Assembly (NCBI GenBank): GCA_949825025.1
Contig: OX463783.1
Span: 18,581,533 to 18,645,532, forward strand
Direction: 5' to 3'
Source of the DNA: Siphlonurus alternatus
Taxonomy: Eukaryota; Arthropoda; Insecta; Ephemeroptera; Siphlonuridae
Length of the DNA stretch: 64,000 bases
Shown here: in pieces, positions 47,701-60,701 of the stretch
Layout of the letters: the number at the start of each line of letters is the position of its first letter
How positions within the stretch are numbered: position 1 is the stretch's first letter
The notes under the pieces: generated by a model
Database searches by the model: none
Seen by the model: the letters and a program-made list of their open reading frames with translations, nothing else
Told to the model about the DNA's origin: nothing
Made by a program: the position numbers and the translations under genes

Positions 47701-47845
47701 ATTCAGTCCTTACACTTTAAATATGAGCCAACTTAGCCGCCAACATGAGTATTGTTTACATCTTTAACCGAGTTAATTGTGTTACAACATTTTAAATAGT
47801 GCCATTAAAAATTATTTAAGAAAAATTTATAATCATATTAATTAA

Positions 47846-48164
47846 GGTAGAGATAATACTGATCAGCTGGCCCAATGCTAAAAAAATCCCATTCATAAAA
47901 ATTATGAAAAAAATTCAAAATGTTCTCCTCTACATCTCCTATCAGTAGGTAAAATATCATGCAGGTATACAAAAACGAGCTAGTTTTCGAGTTATTAATT
48001 TTCAAAGTTGACTAATTAATAACTCGAAAACTAGCTCGTTTTTGTATACCTGATATTTTACCTACTGATAGGGGATGTAGAGGAGAACATTTTAAATTTT
48101 TTTCATAATTTTTATGAATGGGATTTTTTTAGCATTGGGCCAGCTGATCAGTATTATCTCTACC
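47846..48164. repeat. TTAA-family foldback MITE, copy 5 (best preserved, 319 bp)
   Basis: It begins GGTAGAGATAATACTGATCA and ends with its exact complement. TTAA is at 47842-47845 and 48165-48168. The arms are nearly identical, including CAGCTGGCCCAATGC, CTACATC and AACGAGCTAGTTTTCGAGTT. Confidence 0.92.
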
Positions 48165-48169
48165 TTAAT

Positions 48170-51100
48170 ATTATTTTCTTACATTGCGCGCCTCACTTAA
48201 AATCGAACTTACAGCAAGCAGCCACCTTTATAATATGTTTTATAAAAAATTATATTATAGTATATTATAATTATTATAACCATGTATACTTTCATCGTCG
48301 TATACTGAACAGAATATTTTACATAAATTCCTGATTCAAGATAATTACTTTTGGATTTGAATTAAATAATACGTCAGCTTTTGATATTAAATTATTTAAT
48401 TTATTAGAATTATCACTGAAAATTGTTGTTTTAAAATGTAAAATAAACAGTGCTTATATTATGAATACAGTAAATTATACATTCATAGAATATTTAGTTA
48501 TATGATGGAGGTTATTTTACAATTGATCTAAAACTGTAATGGTTTTACTGTACAATTTATAATAAAACTTCAATGAATTATTTTAAAATTTAAAAGCGAT
48601 TAAAAAAAATCAGCATTGTTTTTTTTAAATATTGATGCCGCATGTTTTTACTAACTTTGTACATAAAAATCTAATTTATTATGTAACAATACATGAACTC
48701 ATAAAATGTGTTATTTTAGCGCTTGATACCGATAAACAAATTTCAAAATAACATTTTTTTTTTTTTGTTTCCCGGCCCTTTTATACCCCAATGAATGAAG
48801 AGGTTCATAACGAGTGATGTTATTATATATTTACGTCAACAAACAACGAGGCTTTTGTAACGTATGACAGGAAACACATTACTGATTAAAATGCAATCAA
48901 TATCATTAATGTTCTTTCTGTGATGAGCAGGACGATAAATTTATAACATTATAACAACAACTCGTTTCAAGGATAAATTAAATATTAAACTTGTAATTTC
49001 AAGTCGTGTATGTAATATTGGAACTTTCATCAATATAATAATTTTTAATCATTAAAGTCACCTGTCTCAATATGATAAGTATAAAATTTAATTTTAATAC
49101 TTTAGATGTACTACGAAAATTAATAATTTGAATTTTGTGATACGTTTGTTCATATAATATTATACATTTTCTGCATCCGATCGACCTTATATCAAAGTGC
49201 ATAAGGAAATTCGAGTGCAGAAAATCATACAGTTCAGAGGGTTTATATTTATAATAAGAACAGATGAACAGACCTAACGTATGAATTATGCGTTCTTGGA
49301 TTGATCTTTCTCGATCAGTAAATTTTTCATTAAAATATATTATGAATCTCATAGATAAAACGTTTGATGCAGTTTATATGACAAAACAGAGCTAGTATCT
49401 GGCTTTTTCATGCAACTATCTGGAAACGTCACAATATAATATATGTGAATATACTGGATTGCTCAAGGTTATTAGTATCCACAGGTGACCTGATAAAGCT
49501 AGATATGCACCAACCCGTGTATGGTACGGGACACTGAATGTGATCATCGCAGCTAATTAAAGCAGATAGCGGGGCCAGATCGGGGCCTGTTCAAGCATAG
49601 AAACGAGTACTCGAGAATCGCATCAAGCTTGGCCATATATAATTAGAGTTTCACAAATTCGAAGATATTTCCAGCTTTGATTGATTTTCTAGGCAATCAG
49701 ACCATCACCAAATTATATAAATAAAATAAATGATACATGCCGCAACAGGAAGATCGAGGTGCCATATATGGCTTTTATATATTATAATGTGTAAAATTCG
49801 ATAAGCAAGTAGAACCAAAAAAGTCAAATCCGTTATTTTTTTATTCATAACATATATATACATATACAATGATTAACAATTTATGTAATTTTATTAATAT
49901 ATATTTTGATATTAATCTTCAACATGTATGCCAGTACGCATAGGATACATTGCATAAATATGCTCGTATGCTCTATTTAATAATGAATAAAATGATAATC
50001 AATGCTCGAGAAAAGAATTTTTGAATTTTACGGAGAAATTATAAATATTATAGTATTAATACTATTAATGTATTAAATATAAATATATTATAAATGTATT
50101 ATAGTGAATTGCTGGAGTTCGATAAATAATTGTTCTAAAATAACTTTCATTTTAACTGACCTGCTTGTGCAACTGTTGACATCAGAATAATTATATTTTC
50201 AATGATGATGAGAGCTAATTTAAATTTACTGACAACTTTGACAGTAATATATTTAGCATGATGATTTGATGCGGGTTGCAATTTAACATCACGCTAGAAA
50301 TTCCCACAAACTCGTTTTTAATAATCAATAAATGCGAACTATAAAAAAAGAATGAGATATTAGAATGTGAAAATTTTAGTGGCTTAATCGAAAGAAGGGG
50401 TAAAAATATGGTACTGTGAATTTTTTCAGATTGTTGCGAGACCGGGAACTATTTTTAAAAAATTATTGAAAGTCTCTTTTATGACGTCACGGGCGGCACT
50501 CCTTAAAAAAAAGGATAGGGCAGTGCCGCCCATGACGTCATAAAAGAGACTTTCAATAATGGACAATTTGCATCACATTTTTTTAGTAGCTCAATCGAAA
50601 GAGGAGGTCGAAAAATACACCTATGAATTTTTTGAGATTTTTATTCATACTGCATCATGGCTAAAATAGGGATGTAAAGAGGTCACGTGACCTCTCTTTT
50701 AGCCATGATGCGATACGAATAAAAATCTCAAAAAATTCACAGGTGTATTTTTCGACCTCCTCATTCGATTGAGATAGTAAAAAAAAAAAAAAAAATGATG
50801 CAAATTGTCCATTATTTAAAAATAGTTCCCGGTCTCAGAAAAATCTGAAAAAATTCACAGTACCATATTTTTACCCCTTCTTTCAATTAAGCCGCTAAAA
50901 TTTTCACATTATAATATCTCATTATAAACGAAAAAGAAAAAAAAAAAAAAAAAAGATAATCTCAAAGTTTCAAAATAGCAGAATATTTTGGGGTTTATTT
51001 GAAGTTGAACAGAATTGAAGTTTTGTAACCATGCAGCGGAAAGGGCCCGGGAAAGTTTTGGAATATCAACCTCATAGACATAAATGAATTCATTTATGTC

Positions 51101-53137
51101 TATGATCAACCTAATATTTTCTCATCATGCCTGGAAGAAGTCATTGTAAAAGTTGAATGGAAGCAGCTTATCGACAGGGTCAGGCTATTGAACTTTCTAT
51201 GGATGACATTGTTACAAATAAATATTTACAATAAGCACAGAGCAATTATGCTATAAAGTAAAAAGTGGGTGAAACCTTCACCACTCTATATTAGTTTGTG
51301 GGAAAATATATATATTTTTTTTTCGATTTTTTTACATCTATAAGCTATTTTATATAATACAAAATATTGATTATAAATCATTAAATTAAGTTTTGTAAAA
51401 TTTAAATTCTTGCATCAGAGATGTGTTATTAAATATCAACAGTCTAAGTTCTGCAAAAAAATTAAGTAACAAAAGCATTTTAAAAAATAATAAAAAATTG
51501 CATAATTAATGTGTTTGCAATAATTATATAAAAAGGCTTGAACACATTACATTATAACATAAATATATTATAGAAAACATGTAGTCTTTGAAAATACATT
51601 TAAAATTTGTATGTATTTACAAAAAATAAATGAAAATTTTAGTATAATAAAATTATAGCTCAGAATGTATACTGCAGTATCAAAGTTAAAAAAAAGTATA
51701 CTTAAATGTAAGAAGTGTAATAAGTAAATTAAAATTTCAACCATGTTCTAAAAACTTTGATTTATTATCGTTTGGTTATTCTATGCTGAAGGAAAAGCTA
51801 GCTGGTAATACATATATGTATATAAGAAGGTACTATACATACATGAGCAGACATAAACTTACGTGCGTTGTGGGTGTAAACGATGTAATACGTGCGGTAA
51901 GTTTATTTGCACTTTTACATGAAAATCTAAACACCACAAATATCTAGAACGATGACGTTATATTCCACAAATTTCATATGATGTAATGTACTCGTGATAA
52001 ATTTAGTACGACCTAATTGTGATAATTTTAAACATATTAAAGTTATAGTTTAATGAAAGTTAGAGTATAATAGATACGTTCAGTTTATGCATATACTTAC
52101 ATGTCGATGATTATTTTCTGAATAAAAAGTGACATAAAAAGAACAACTTTTTTTACCTATAATATATAATTTATCGGAAGAAAAAGTGAACAGAGTATAA
52201 GCTGAAAGAGAGCGAAGCAGGAGCAATTGTTATCATTACTATATAACATTTTTTTAAAGGGTTATTCCGGTGATTTATAATTAAATTATATAAATATCAT
52301 GCATTTAAATTATATTTTTTTCCTCTGCCTTGTATGAATTTAACTTTCTCTTAAATTTCAACTGTAATAAATTTAGCGCATTTAAATCGATTTATCCTCA
52401 TGCATATTATTATCAAGGAAGAGTACATGTGCATGCCACCTTATGAAATATCTATTACATCTGACACTCACTGAATTTGTACAAGAACCGAAAATATCCA
52501 GCAGTTGTACATTATTTTTAGGCCCTTTTTTTTTTTTGCTATACCAATTCCCAGTATACTCGTATATACTCTAACCCTTCTATAAAATAAATCTTTTATA
52601 TAACTTCAGAAAAGACAGGAAAAAAATAAAACAAGTGATACTTTCACCTCAAGTAAACTGCAAGGCTCATAAAATGAATGAATTTCGCTATTTTTATCTC
52701 GTCTTTACATTGTTTACGAAAGTATCATGCTAAAAAACTTTTAAACCAGCACAAAATTCTTCCCTGCTTTGTATGTGGGTTTTGCTATAAGCATTCTGTG
52801 TGTATAAATTTTTAGGGATTACTTACACCAAGAGCTCTTCTTACCTCCCTTTAAAATTGCAAACCCTTCAAGCATCCACATATCTCTTGATGAAGCGTTA
52901 GTAAATCAGGCAAGGGTTAAGTTCGTGCAAAGGTAATGTACTGCAGTATATTTAAATGTAAACATTATCCTTGAGGTGTACTTGCTCGTATAATTTTTTT
53001 TAAGTTTGTATTTTATGGTCCATAAAATGTAAGATTTAAATAAACAGAATTCCTTACTTTATTATCATGTCGCTTGTGTAATTTTCTATATTTCATTTAA
53101 CTCCAATCAAAAGGAATGCATGCAGATTATAATTCCC
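48170..53137. other. AT-rich region without recognisable genes
   Basis: The longest open frame (49352-48999, minus, 117 codons) has no recognisable domain, low complexity and no splice context, so I do not call it. The only strong structure is the nested palindrome at 50351-50923. Confidence 0.55.
50351..50923. repeat. Compound palindrome: two palindromes inside a third
   Basis: The outer arms pair 50351-50456 with 50808-50923 (ATGTGAAAATTTTAG, TATGGTACTGTGAATTTTTT and AGACCGGGAACTATTT with their complements). Inside lie two side-by-side palindromes. The first, 50460-50563, has GAAAGTCTCTTTTATGACGT arms around AAAAAAGGATAGG. The second, 50563-50808, has AATTTTTTGAGATTTTTATTC arms centred on AGGTCACGTGACCT near 50685. 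Family motifs link it to the 10313 and 25803 elements. Confidence 0.82.
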
Positions 53138-54085
53138 TGACTCCACGGCACAGTTGGGCACAGTTAGCTACCCAGTTCAATATTCATGTCTTTTTCCAAT
53201 GTTACTTGAACTTGGCAGCCTAGTTCATAAAAATCCCCTTAATTGTGGCTGGTCTCAAATGGGATGTACAGTTGAACCAAGTTGAATTTATTTTATTTTT
53301 ATTTTGGAACAACTGGTTGTACATACAACATGGTTCACGTCAGACACTGAAAACAAAATATAAAACATTGCATAATCGATATAAATTTTAACCATTTATA
53401 AATACAATAATAAAAAAGTCAATTATTAACAGGTACATTAATCATAACACTTTCACTAATTTTGTTACTAAAATATGATTTCACTGAATCTTTTTCAATC
53501 AATATCTTTTTAAAAACAACGTCACTTTCAATATTTTTGATACTATTTGGCAAGAAATCATAAATTTTTGCAGTTTGATAAAAAGAACTTTTCTCGAACT
53601 GAGCAGAGTTATGTCTTTCTGTAATAACTTTATCTTTGTTTCTTGTATTATACAAATGAGTATCAACATTACATGTGTACAATTCAGGATACTTGCGCTT
53701 AAATACACAGCAATTTAAAATGTACATTGAAGGTAAAGTTAAAACATTATTCACCCTAAAATGTGAGACACAAGTATCTGTCTTCTTAAAATGAAGAATA
53801 GTACGCAAAGCACGTTTTTGCAAGATGAAGAGTCTATTCAAATGAGTGGAATAACTACCAAAAAAAATTAATCCATAAGCCAAATGAGGATACACATAAG
53901 AATAATATACAGTGAATAATGTTTTTTGAGATACATGATCACGTAATGTATACAAAACAAAATTTGCCCAATTAAATTCTTTACATTTAAATCTTGAGAG
54001 TGAACTGTAACTAACTGGGAGTTCCATTTAGTTAAACTGTGAAGGGTAACTGTGCCCATCTGCGCCCTACTGTGCCGTGGAGTCA
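53138..54085. mobile_element. LINE fragment enclosed by inverted terminal repeats
   Basis: TGACTCCACGGCACAGT at 53138 and its complement ending at 54085 form terminal inverted repeats. Pairing continues through TGGGCACAGTTA, giving about 40 bp. Between them lies the 3' part of a non-LTR retrotransposon on the minus strand. No target duplication is obvious. It is either a MITE invaded by a LINE or a mobile unit that captured LINE sequence. Confidence 0.65.
53419..54027 (-). pseudogene. Non-LTR retrotransposon reverse transcriptase, C-terminal fragment
   Basis: A 202-codon frame with the typical C-terminal region that follows the polymerase domain in Jockey/CR1-type elements: YYSYVYPHLAYGLIFFG, then LFILQKRALRTIL, then YNTRNKDKV. 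The polymerase motifs themselves are missing. Downstream on the minus strand, an A/T tail (AAAATAAAAATAAAATAAA) near 53307-53285 marks the LINE 3' end. It is 5'-truncated and dead. Confidence 0.88.
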
Positions 54086-55254
54086 TGGTTATTAGTGATT
54101 TAAAATGAGTACAAGAAAGTTACTCGGCTAAATATAGAAAAAATAAATAAATATAAGGAAATAAGAAACGACAAACTTGTTTCTCTACTTTCTTCTTGTA
54201 GATTTTATGATAAAAAAAAATAAATCAACTAAAAATATTACATACTTGGCATATATAAGTTATAGTGTTCAAAATATTTGCATATGATATCACTTAGAAT
54301 TTTTATAAATATATGATGAGAGTAGAGAAAAATTCAGACCCTCGATCTATAATTGTATAATTCACATATCTATATATAATGTAATTTTCCAAAAACGGTT
54401 TATTGTTTACAACACTCTCGAGAATCCAAAGTCATCATTTATCAGTCGTCTAAATTTGCAGCTCGTAAACCATAACTTTTTGTTTACTTTTTTTATAGTT
54501 TTGTTTTCCTTGCCATAAAAAGTGACATCTATTATAGGTGTCAATATAGACGAAAGAAAATAAACGTTAGACCAAGGTAAAAAGTAATCAACCTATGATT
54601 TGTCTCCACCATAACGGTTTGTATAATTATTTAGTATTTTCCTATTTTTTTTTATCGACGAAATTCATATAAATGTATATATATATGAACATAATCACTT
54701 AGAACACTGATTTAATTCTTTATTGTTCATTTTCAAAACATAATATAGTATACATACACATAGACACAATCATAATTATGTTATATTAAATAAGGCACTC
54801 AGCATGAAATGGTAATACACAGTCCAAAATATATAATTAATAATTAAATGTATATATATAGTATATAACATAATTGGATACTGCATTGTAAAAACAATGG
54901 GGAATTCTCCTACATTTATTTCAATTTTTTTTTTCAGATGCTCTATGCTTTGAAACTAAATGTCCCAAAACTAAAAAGTTTCAATTTTCAAAATTGAAGA
55001 CAAGGGAATTTTTTAAAAATCTTCCTTCTTTTGAATTTAGCGCCAAAACGTGACGTAGAAACTGCCTAGCAGGCGAAATTTTCCTGCAATAAATTTATAT
55101 TTTCGATTATCACTCTTAAAGTAAACTGATATTAGAGACAAAACTATTGATATTAGGGTAGAAAAACCCGCTGATTTCGATCGTGTTACTAAAATTTATA
55201 GCCAATCACTCCTTGACGCTCAAACTATGATATCAAGCAGTTCTTGTGTGTTAA

Positions 55255-55612
55255 GGTAGAGATAATATCGATCAGCTGGCCCAATGCTAAAAAAATCCCA
55301 TTCATATGAAAAAAATTTAAAATGTTCTCCTCTACATCCCCTATCAGTAGGTAAAATATCAGGTATACAAAAACGAGCTAGTTTTCGAGTTATTAATTTT
55401 TAAAGTTGACTAATTTAACATGGAGAAACGGAACTTCCATGTTAAATTAGTCAACTTTAAAAATTAATAACTCAAAAACTAGCTCGTTTTTGTAAACCTG
55501 ATATTTTACCTACTGATAAGGTATGTTAAGGAGAACATTATAAATTTTTTTCATAATTTTTATGAATGGGATTTTTTTAGCATTGGGCCAGCTGATCCAT
55601 ATTATCTCTACC
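55255..55612. repeat. TTAA-family foldback MITE, copy 6 (358 bp)
   Basis: The termini GGTAGAGATAATATCGATCA and near-complement are flanked by TTAA at 55251-55254 and 55613-55616. The full loop is preserved (AATTTAACATGGAGAAACGG and complement), so this copy shows the uninterrupted structure that copy 3 has lost. Confidence 0.92.
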
Positions 55613-58134
55613 TTAACTAGGGAGTTTCTACGTCACAATTTTCAGGTTTGCGCGCGGGTTGCATACTTTGCCCCTATTCTAATAAATCCCTTCAGAGTCC
55701 CCAAATTTGAGTTAAAAAAGTTGAAACTTAAGTCAAACTTATTGTTAATATGTACCCTATCATGATATAGTAGTTAAATTAAAATTTGAGTTGTAAGAGA
55801 ATTCCCCATTATTTATACTGCATCTATTCTGTTCTCTTTATATTTTAATTTGTCTCGTATATATAGTACGATATCATGAGTATATATTTTATATATAAAA
55901 AAAATGACATGTATGGCCTCCTAAAAAATATATATATATGAAGTTTGACTTAAATTTGCAGTTTGCAGGGTAACATTTGAGCTAAGTATAATCTTATAGC
56001 TTTAAAAAATATAACAGTACACGACGACGACGAGGAATATTTTAAGATGACCTCTGGAGGTCACACCGGTCGAGCGATGGTCCGCGCACATCTCGCCTGA
56101 GGGCCCAGGTATTTCCTGTTTACCAGAGGTGTGACGTCAGAGTGACGAGAAGCCTGGAGAAGATTGCGCTGCTTTTATCAGACTTTTTTATTACCAGAGG
56201 TGAGAATTGGGGTTTCAGCGACCGTCGTAAAATTAGTTTCCAATAAAAATATTATTAATTGATGCTTTTACTGTTGGTTTAAATTTAATGTATTAATTAA
56301 ATTGCTACTGCATAGTGCACGCGAGCTATACGCAGTATAATATAGATTTAGAATAAAGCTTTTAAAAATATGCTAACATGGGTGCATGATGGGTAGATTG
56401 AAACAAACAAATAACCTTTTTTTTTTAACCAATCTTTTTCGTTTTGTTCTTTCATCATCGGTAAAATTTGAAAAATAACCCTTCCTGAAGTGTTGACAGT
56501 TTCCAAAAGATATTAAAAGAAAGCAAATTTGACATTTTAATGCATGGAGGTAAAGAAGTCAACCTGCATTTTCTAGCCATCAAATAAATAAGGCATCTCA
56601 CCTCATGCATCACGCTTCCATAGAATTTTAAAAATACCCAAAAACATATTAATTAACGCCGTCATATTTATTCCAAACCATCAAATTTGTGAATCAACAG
56701 CATCGCGACGGAAGAATGACAACATATTATATTCTCCCTGGGATATTTATCTCTTGGTTCTTATTCCTAATATATGCATTAATTATGCATGCATATATAT
56801 GCTCCACATGCTTTGAAAATTAAAAAAAAAAAAAAAAATGAATTGTTTATATTTGAATTATGAACTATAACCATGCTATCAAGAACAAATTTTTATATTG
56901 ATCGATTTGCCTGCAACAATAACATCGGAAAGAACAACAGCTAATAATCTCAATGTCAAACATTATATAGAACATTTCGAGGTTGTTGTATTTGTAGCAT
57001 GCAAAGCTTCTATAAATGCAACATAAACATTTATTTTCATGGTCAAAATATTAAAGACCGTTAATTATTTCATTGAGAATAACTAGCCCGGTGGCAATAA
57101 TATTCGTACGAAAAATAATATTAATTAAGACTATTTCCAATTTCTCATAATATTTCGCGACCATGCTAAAATATTATAGTACAGTAGTTGATTATATAAT
57201 TACGTGCGTGCAACATCAAAAAGCTTTGATCTGCTGTTCTGAACTCTCTCTTACTACAATCACTACCGCTCTCATGAAGATTTATATAATATATATATAT
57301 AAATTAATGTAATGAATAACAGATGAAAATTAATTAAAACTATATATTAATATATTGTATTTTTCAGAGAATTATTCGAAATTGAAAAAAAGGTATGGTT
57401 TCCAAGCCTAGCATTAATTATACCGGGGGGGGGGGAGTGCGGGGGTGACCCACAACTCTTTTAAAGAACAAGAAAAATATATGAAATACTGCTCCAATAA
57501 ATACCTGAAAAATTTTGTAATCCTTAGTTAACTATAACGAGTTAAATATAGGTATTTCCGCAAAAAACAATAATACTACTTATTTTAGTGTGAAAAAAAA
57601 AACTACTTTTTGTGTGTAATTTAAATAATTAAATAAATAGTGAGTCATTTCGCCCCCCCCCCCCCTCCAGCACTTGGTATATAGCATGTGTGACAAAATG
57701 GCAATGCAGGATCAAATATTTCATGTTTTTAAAAACATTTTTTGTTTGATTAATTATTAATGTAAATCATTTTTATTCTAAATTCATTCACGCAATAAAA
57801 AGACATGTCGGTTGTTCATTCAACGCCAGCAATAAGTACGATCAATGACGTAATCCCACGTGACCGGATTAATCATGTTTACCACTCAGGTGGGATGTCG
57901 TTGTTAATAATGTTTCCGGTGACACCGAACTTGTGTTGTATATAATATATTACATGGAAACATTGTTTGGCTGATTATCAACAAAAGTATATAAGTCTAC
58001 ATTGACCCTGTAACCTCATAATATTGTTGAACTATATATAACAAATAACCAGTGCTTACTTGCCTTCGTTTAATAACAAAAAATGTAAAGAGAATATATT
58101 AATTATAGCATAATATAACACAAAGGGGGACATT

Positions 58135-58290
58135 CACGAAGTTCTTTAACCCCCACTTAAGCCTCAATTTTTATCCCTGGTGCTAAACCAGGGCTAATCA
58201 TAGGGGCTAACCATATTTAGCCCCTGGTTTAGCACCAGGGATAAAAATTGAGGCTAAAGTGGGGGTTAAAGAGCTTCGTGAATGCCCCCC
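58135..58290. repeat. 156-bp palindromic MITE (GGGGG..CATTCAC family), copy 3
   Basis: The termini are GGGGGACATTCACGAAGTTC and its complement, and the centre is TTTAGCACCAGGG/CCTGGTGCTAAA. It is flanked by AAA on both sides (58132-58134 and 58291-58293). It is about 22 bp shorter than the other two copies. Confidence 0.87.
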
Positions 58291-59689
58291 AAAGTATTCA
58301 TAATTAAATCAAACTCAAATATAAAACAAAAATATAGTCAATTCCTTTTTTTTTTTTTAATTTCAATAATATGTATCAAATGAAATTTCTCAAACCGTAT
58401 TTTCTTAAAAAAAATCATATTTTCCAGCCATTTATTTACATGTAATATATATATGTCCATTTACTTCATGCATGGAATAAAACTGATATAATATTATTTA
58501 TAGCAGATAAATTATATTATAGTATAATTTATGTATTATGTATCATAATATGTACTATATATAAAGAGTTTTTTTCCTCGACGATAGGGAGAACTTATCT
58601 ATGTACAGAAATAGATAAAGATTTCACACCCTACTATATAAGTTTATATATTATCATTATGTAAACGAAAAGAATTGAAAAATATTATGAACAAATTGTA
58701 ACTCTTATATACTGACAAATTTTTCAAGTAGAGTTCAAAGTACATCGACATCATACCAAAAAGTAAAAATAACTTTCTTGGTATGTGTTTTTTAATTAAT
58801 TAATCCCCTGCTACATTTACACTCTTATTTAATATATTATTCAATGTAACATTCATACATAAATGTAATATAGAGCTAGTAATTTATTATTAGATCTAAT
58901 TTGATTATTAATTTGAAAGTGTATATTTTATGCTGGATAATTAAGTAAGATACACATTCTAATTTTTTTCCCCCAGCTTCGGTTACGATCTATAAATGAT
59001 TAAATATTTCCTTTAATTAAATGCATGCATGATCATGGTTTTTTTTTCTATTAAGTATATATAAAGGATATTGTAAATGAAACCATGTTACTATTACAAG
59101 GCATTTAACGTTGATTAAACTCCGCGTACAAAATATACTGCAATGTATATTCTTTAAAGGCCCATGCAACAAATATAACAAACTTATAATTATTTAACGG
59201 GTTTTAAATTATCTGCACTTTTTTGCCCCATGAATATTATGTTGTATACAGTGGTTTAAGAAACATAATAAATATACGTAATATATGTTGTATATTATAT
59301 TCAGTATATTAATGTTATACAGTTAATTTATCTTTATCTGCGAGTCACAGTTTTAAAAGATCAACTTAAAATACTGCAAGGTAATAATTAATTGTTATAA
59401 TATTAATTAAGATTAAAAGTTAAATTTGCGTATATAACGGAAAATATTATATAAAATAATGCATAAATAAGTTTCTTTATACGGTGCGTAATTTATAAAA
59501 GAGATTTAAAAGTACAAGCAAACATAATTAAGACGTTGATGTTGTTTTGTGATTAGCAAAATCAAATTGCATCAGGGACCAGAACAAGTTATAAATTTAT
59601 TAACCGTATAAATTTTATATATATATACACATATATATTTTATTTTTTTTAATTAAACCCTATTGGGTACTTCTATTTACTAATTATTA

Positions 59690-60050
59690 TATACATACTA
59701 CTTGAAACCCCGAACCTTCCGAAACCCTAATTTGAGCGTTTCGCGGGCTCTTCTGGAACGGGGGCGGCCACGGCCTTGCAAATCCATCCCGGCATTTGCC
59801 TGCGGCTGAGGGAAACGTGGAAACCTCAGCCAGGATGGACGCTACAGCTTTTGTCAATGAACCGGAAGTGCAATGGTCCAAAGCCAGGTGAACCACATAG
59901 TGGAAAAGCGCAACGTTTTACCCTTGGGTGGGAAACGTGGTTTTTGTTGAAAATGGTCACCCATCCAACTACTAACCACGCGCGGCGTTGCTTGAGTTCG
60001 GTGATCTGACGAGACCCGGTCAAGCGCATTGCGCCACACCTCCCATTCAA
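59690..60050 (-). mobile_element. 5S-rRNA-derived SINE
   Basis: Read on the minus strand from about 60040, the first 90 bases align with 5S rRNA: GGGTCTCGTCAGATCACCGA, AAGCAACG, TGGTTAGTAGTTGGATGGGT and GACCA. They therefore contain the internal RNA polymerase III control elements (A box, intermediate element, C box). About 260 bases of unrelated, GC-richer body follow. Intact 5S would not carry these substitutions and the long tail, so this is a 5S-headed (SINE3-type) retroposon rather than an rRNA gene. The ends are approximate and no flanking duplication is certain. Confidence 0.82.
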
Positions 60051-60219
60051 ACTCCCTTTTGGAATAATAAAGAAGATGAAGCAAAGAAGCATAGAACAAA
60101 TTAAATTAAGATAATGTATCCAGTTGGTATTTTTATCATTATATCATGGACTTACGGAAGTTTCACGCCAACTGCACCAGTGGGGTAGGGAGTGCAGTGC
60201 AAATTACGTCATGATTTTT

Positions 60220-60252
60220 GTTCGTAAACTTGCTCAGAGCAGGTTTACGAAC
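60220..60252. repeat. 33-bp hairpin
   Basis: GTTCGTAAACTTGCTC is followed by AGAGCAGGTTTACGAAC; the arms pair with one mismatch. Origin unknown. Confidence 0.65.
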
Positions 60253-60701
60253 AGACCTATAGAGTATCTTGACTTGGCTTAGAGAAAAATAAAATCAATA
60301 AAGGTATGGGCTTTACATGATGATTATTTCGATGAAGACTACCTCCTAGTTTATCTTCCGTGACTCGCGACAAAAACGTACATGCGAAAGTCACATGCGA
60401 CATCAGCAGAGAGCAATCTCCACATAAGCAAGGAATTTGGTCTGGTCAACACGAATGTGATGCCGAGATACAGACTATAAAATAATACGAAACTGCATGC
60501 ACATGTCTATACTTCCGCTCAGCATCGTAACATCACGCTTCGAACACTCGTTTGCCAGTACTGTGTATTATTATACGTACAGTACGTGTTATTGCACAGA
60601 TATATAGTTCTGTGAGCTATGATATTTCGAAATAATTATTTACTAGCAAAACTTGAGAGTTTATAACTGCACCAAGAAGATACTTTAACAAGTATTAATT
60701 A

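Larger units (their letters stand above)
42190..48998. other. Presumed intron or intergenic DNA
   Basis: Because the XXYLT1-like exon begins with a splice acceptor, at least part of this is intron of that gene. It is AT-rich, and I see no convincing upstream exon. It holds a perfect TA-flanked palindrome at 42481, a TA tract at 43685, TTAA-family foldbacks at 44341 and 47846, and small hairpins. The open frame at 43163-43375 (+) has no recognisable homology. Confidence 0.5.

Noticed and set aside
48999..49352. 117-codon minus-strand frame
   Set aside because: No recognisable domain, biased I/Y/F/K content typical of AT-rich chance frames, and no splice or promoter context.
59953..60040. Functional 5S rRNA gene
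   Set aside because: Many substitutions relative to 5S, an altered 5' end, and continuation into an unrelated 260-bp body instead of a T-run terminator.
59687..60099. Overlapping frames of 69-88 codons on both strands
   Set aside because: They lie in the 5S-derived SINE; GC-rich repeat sequence gives spurious open frames.
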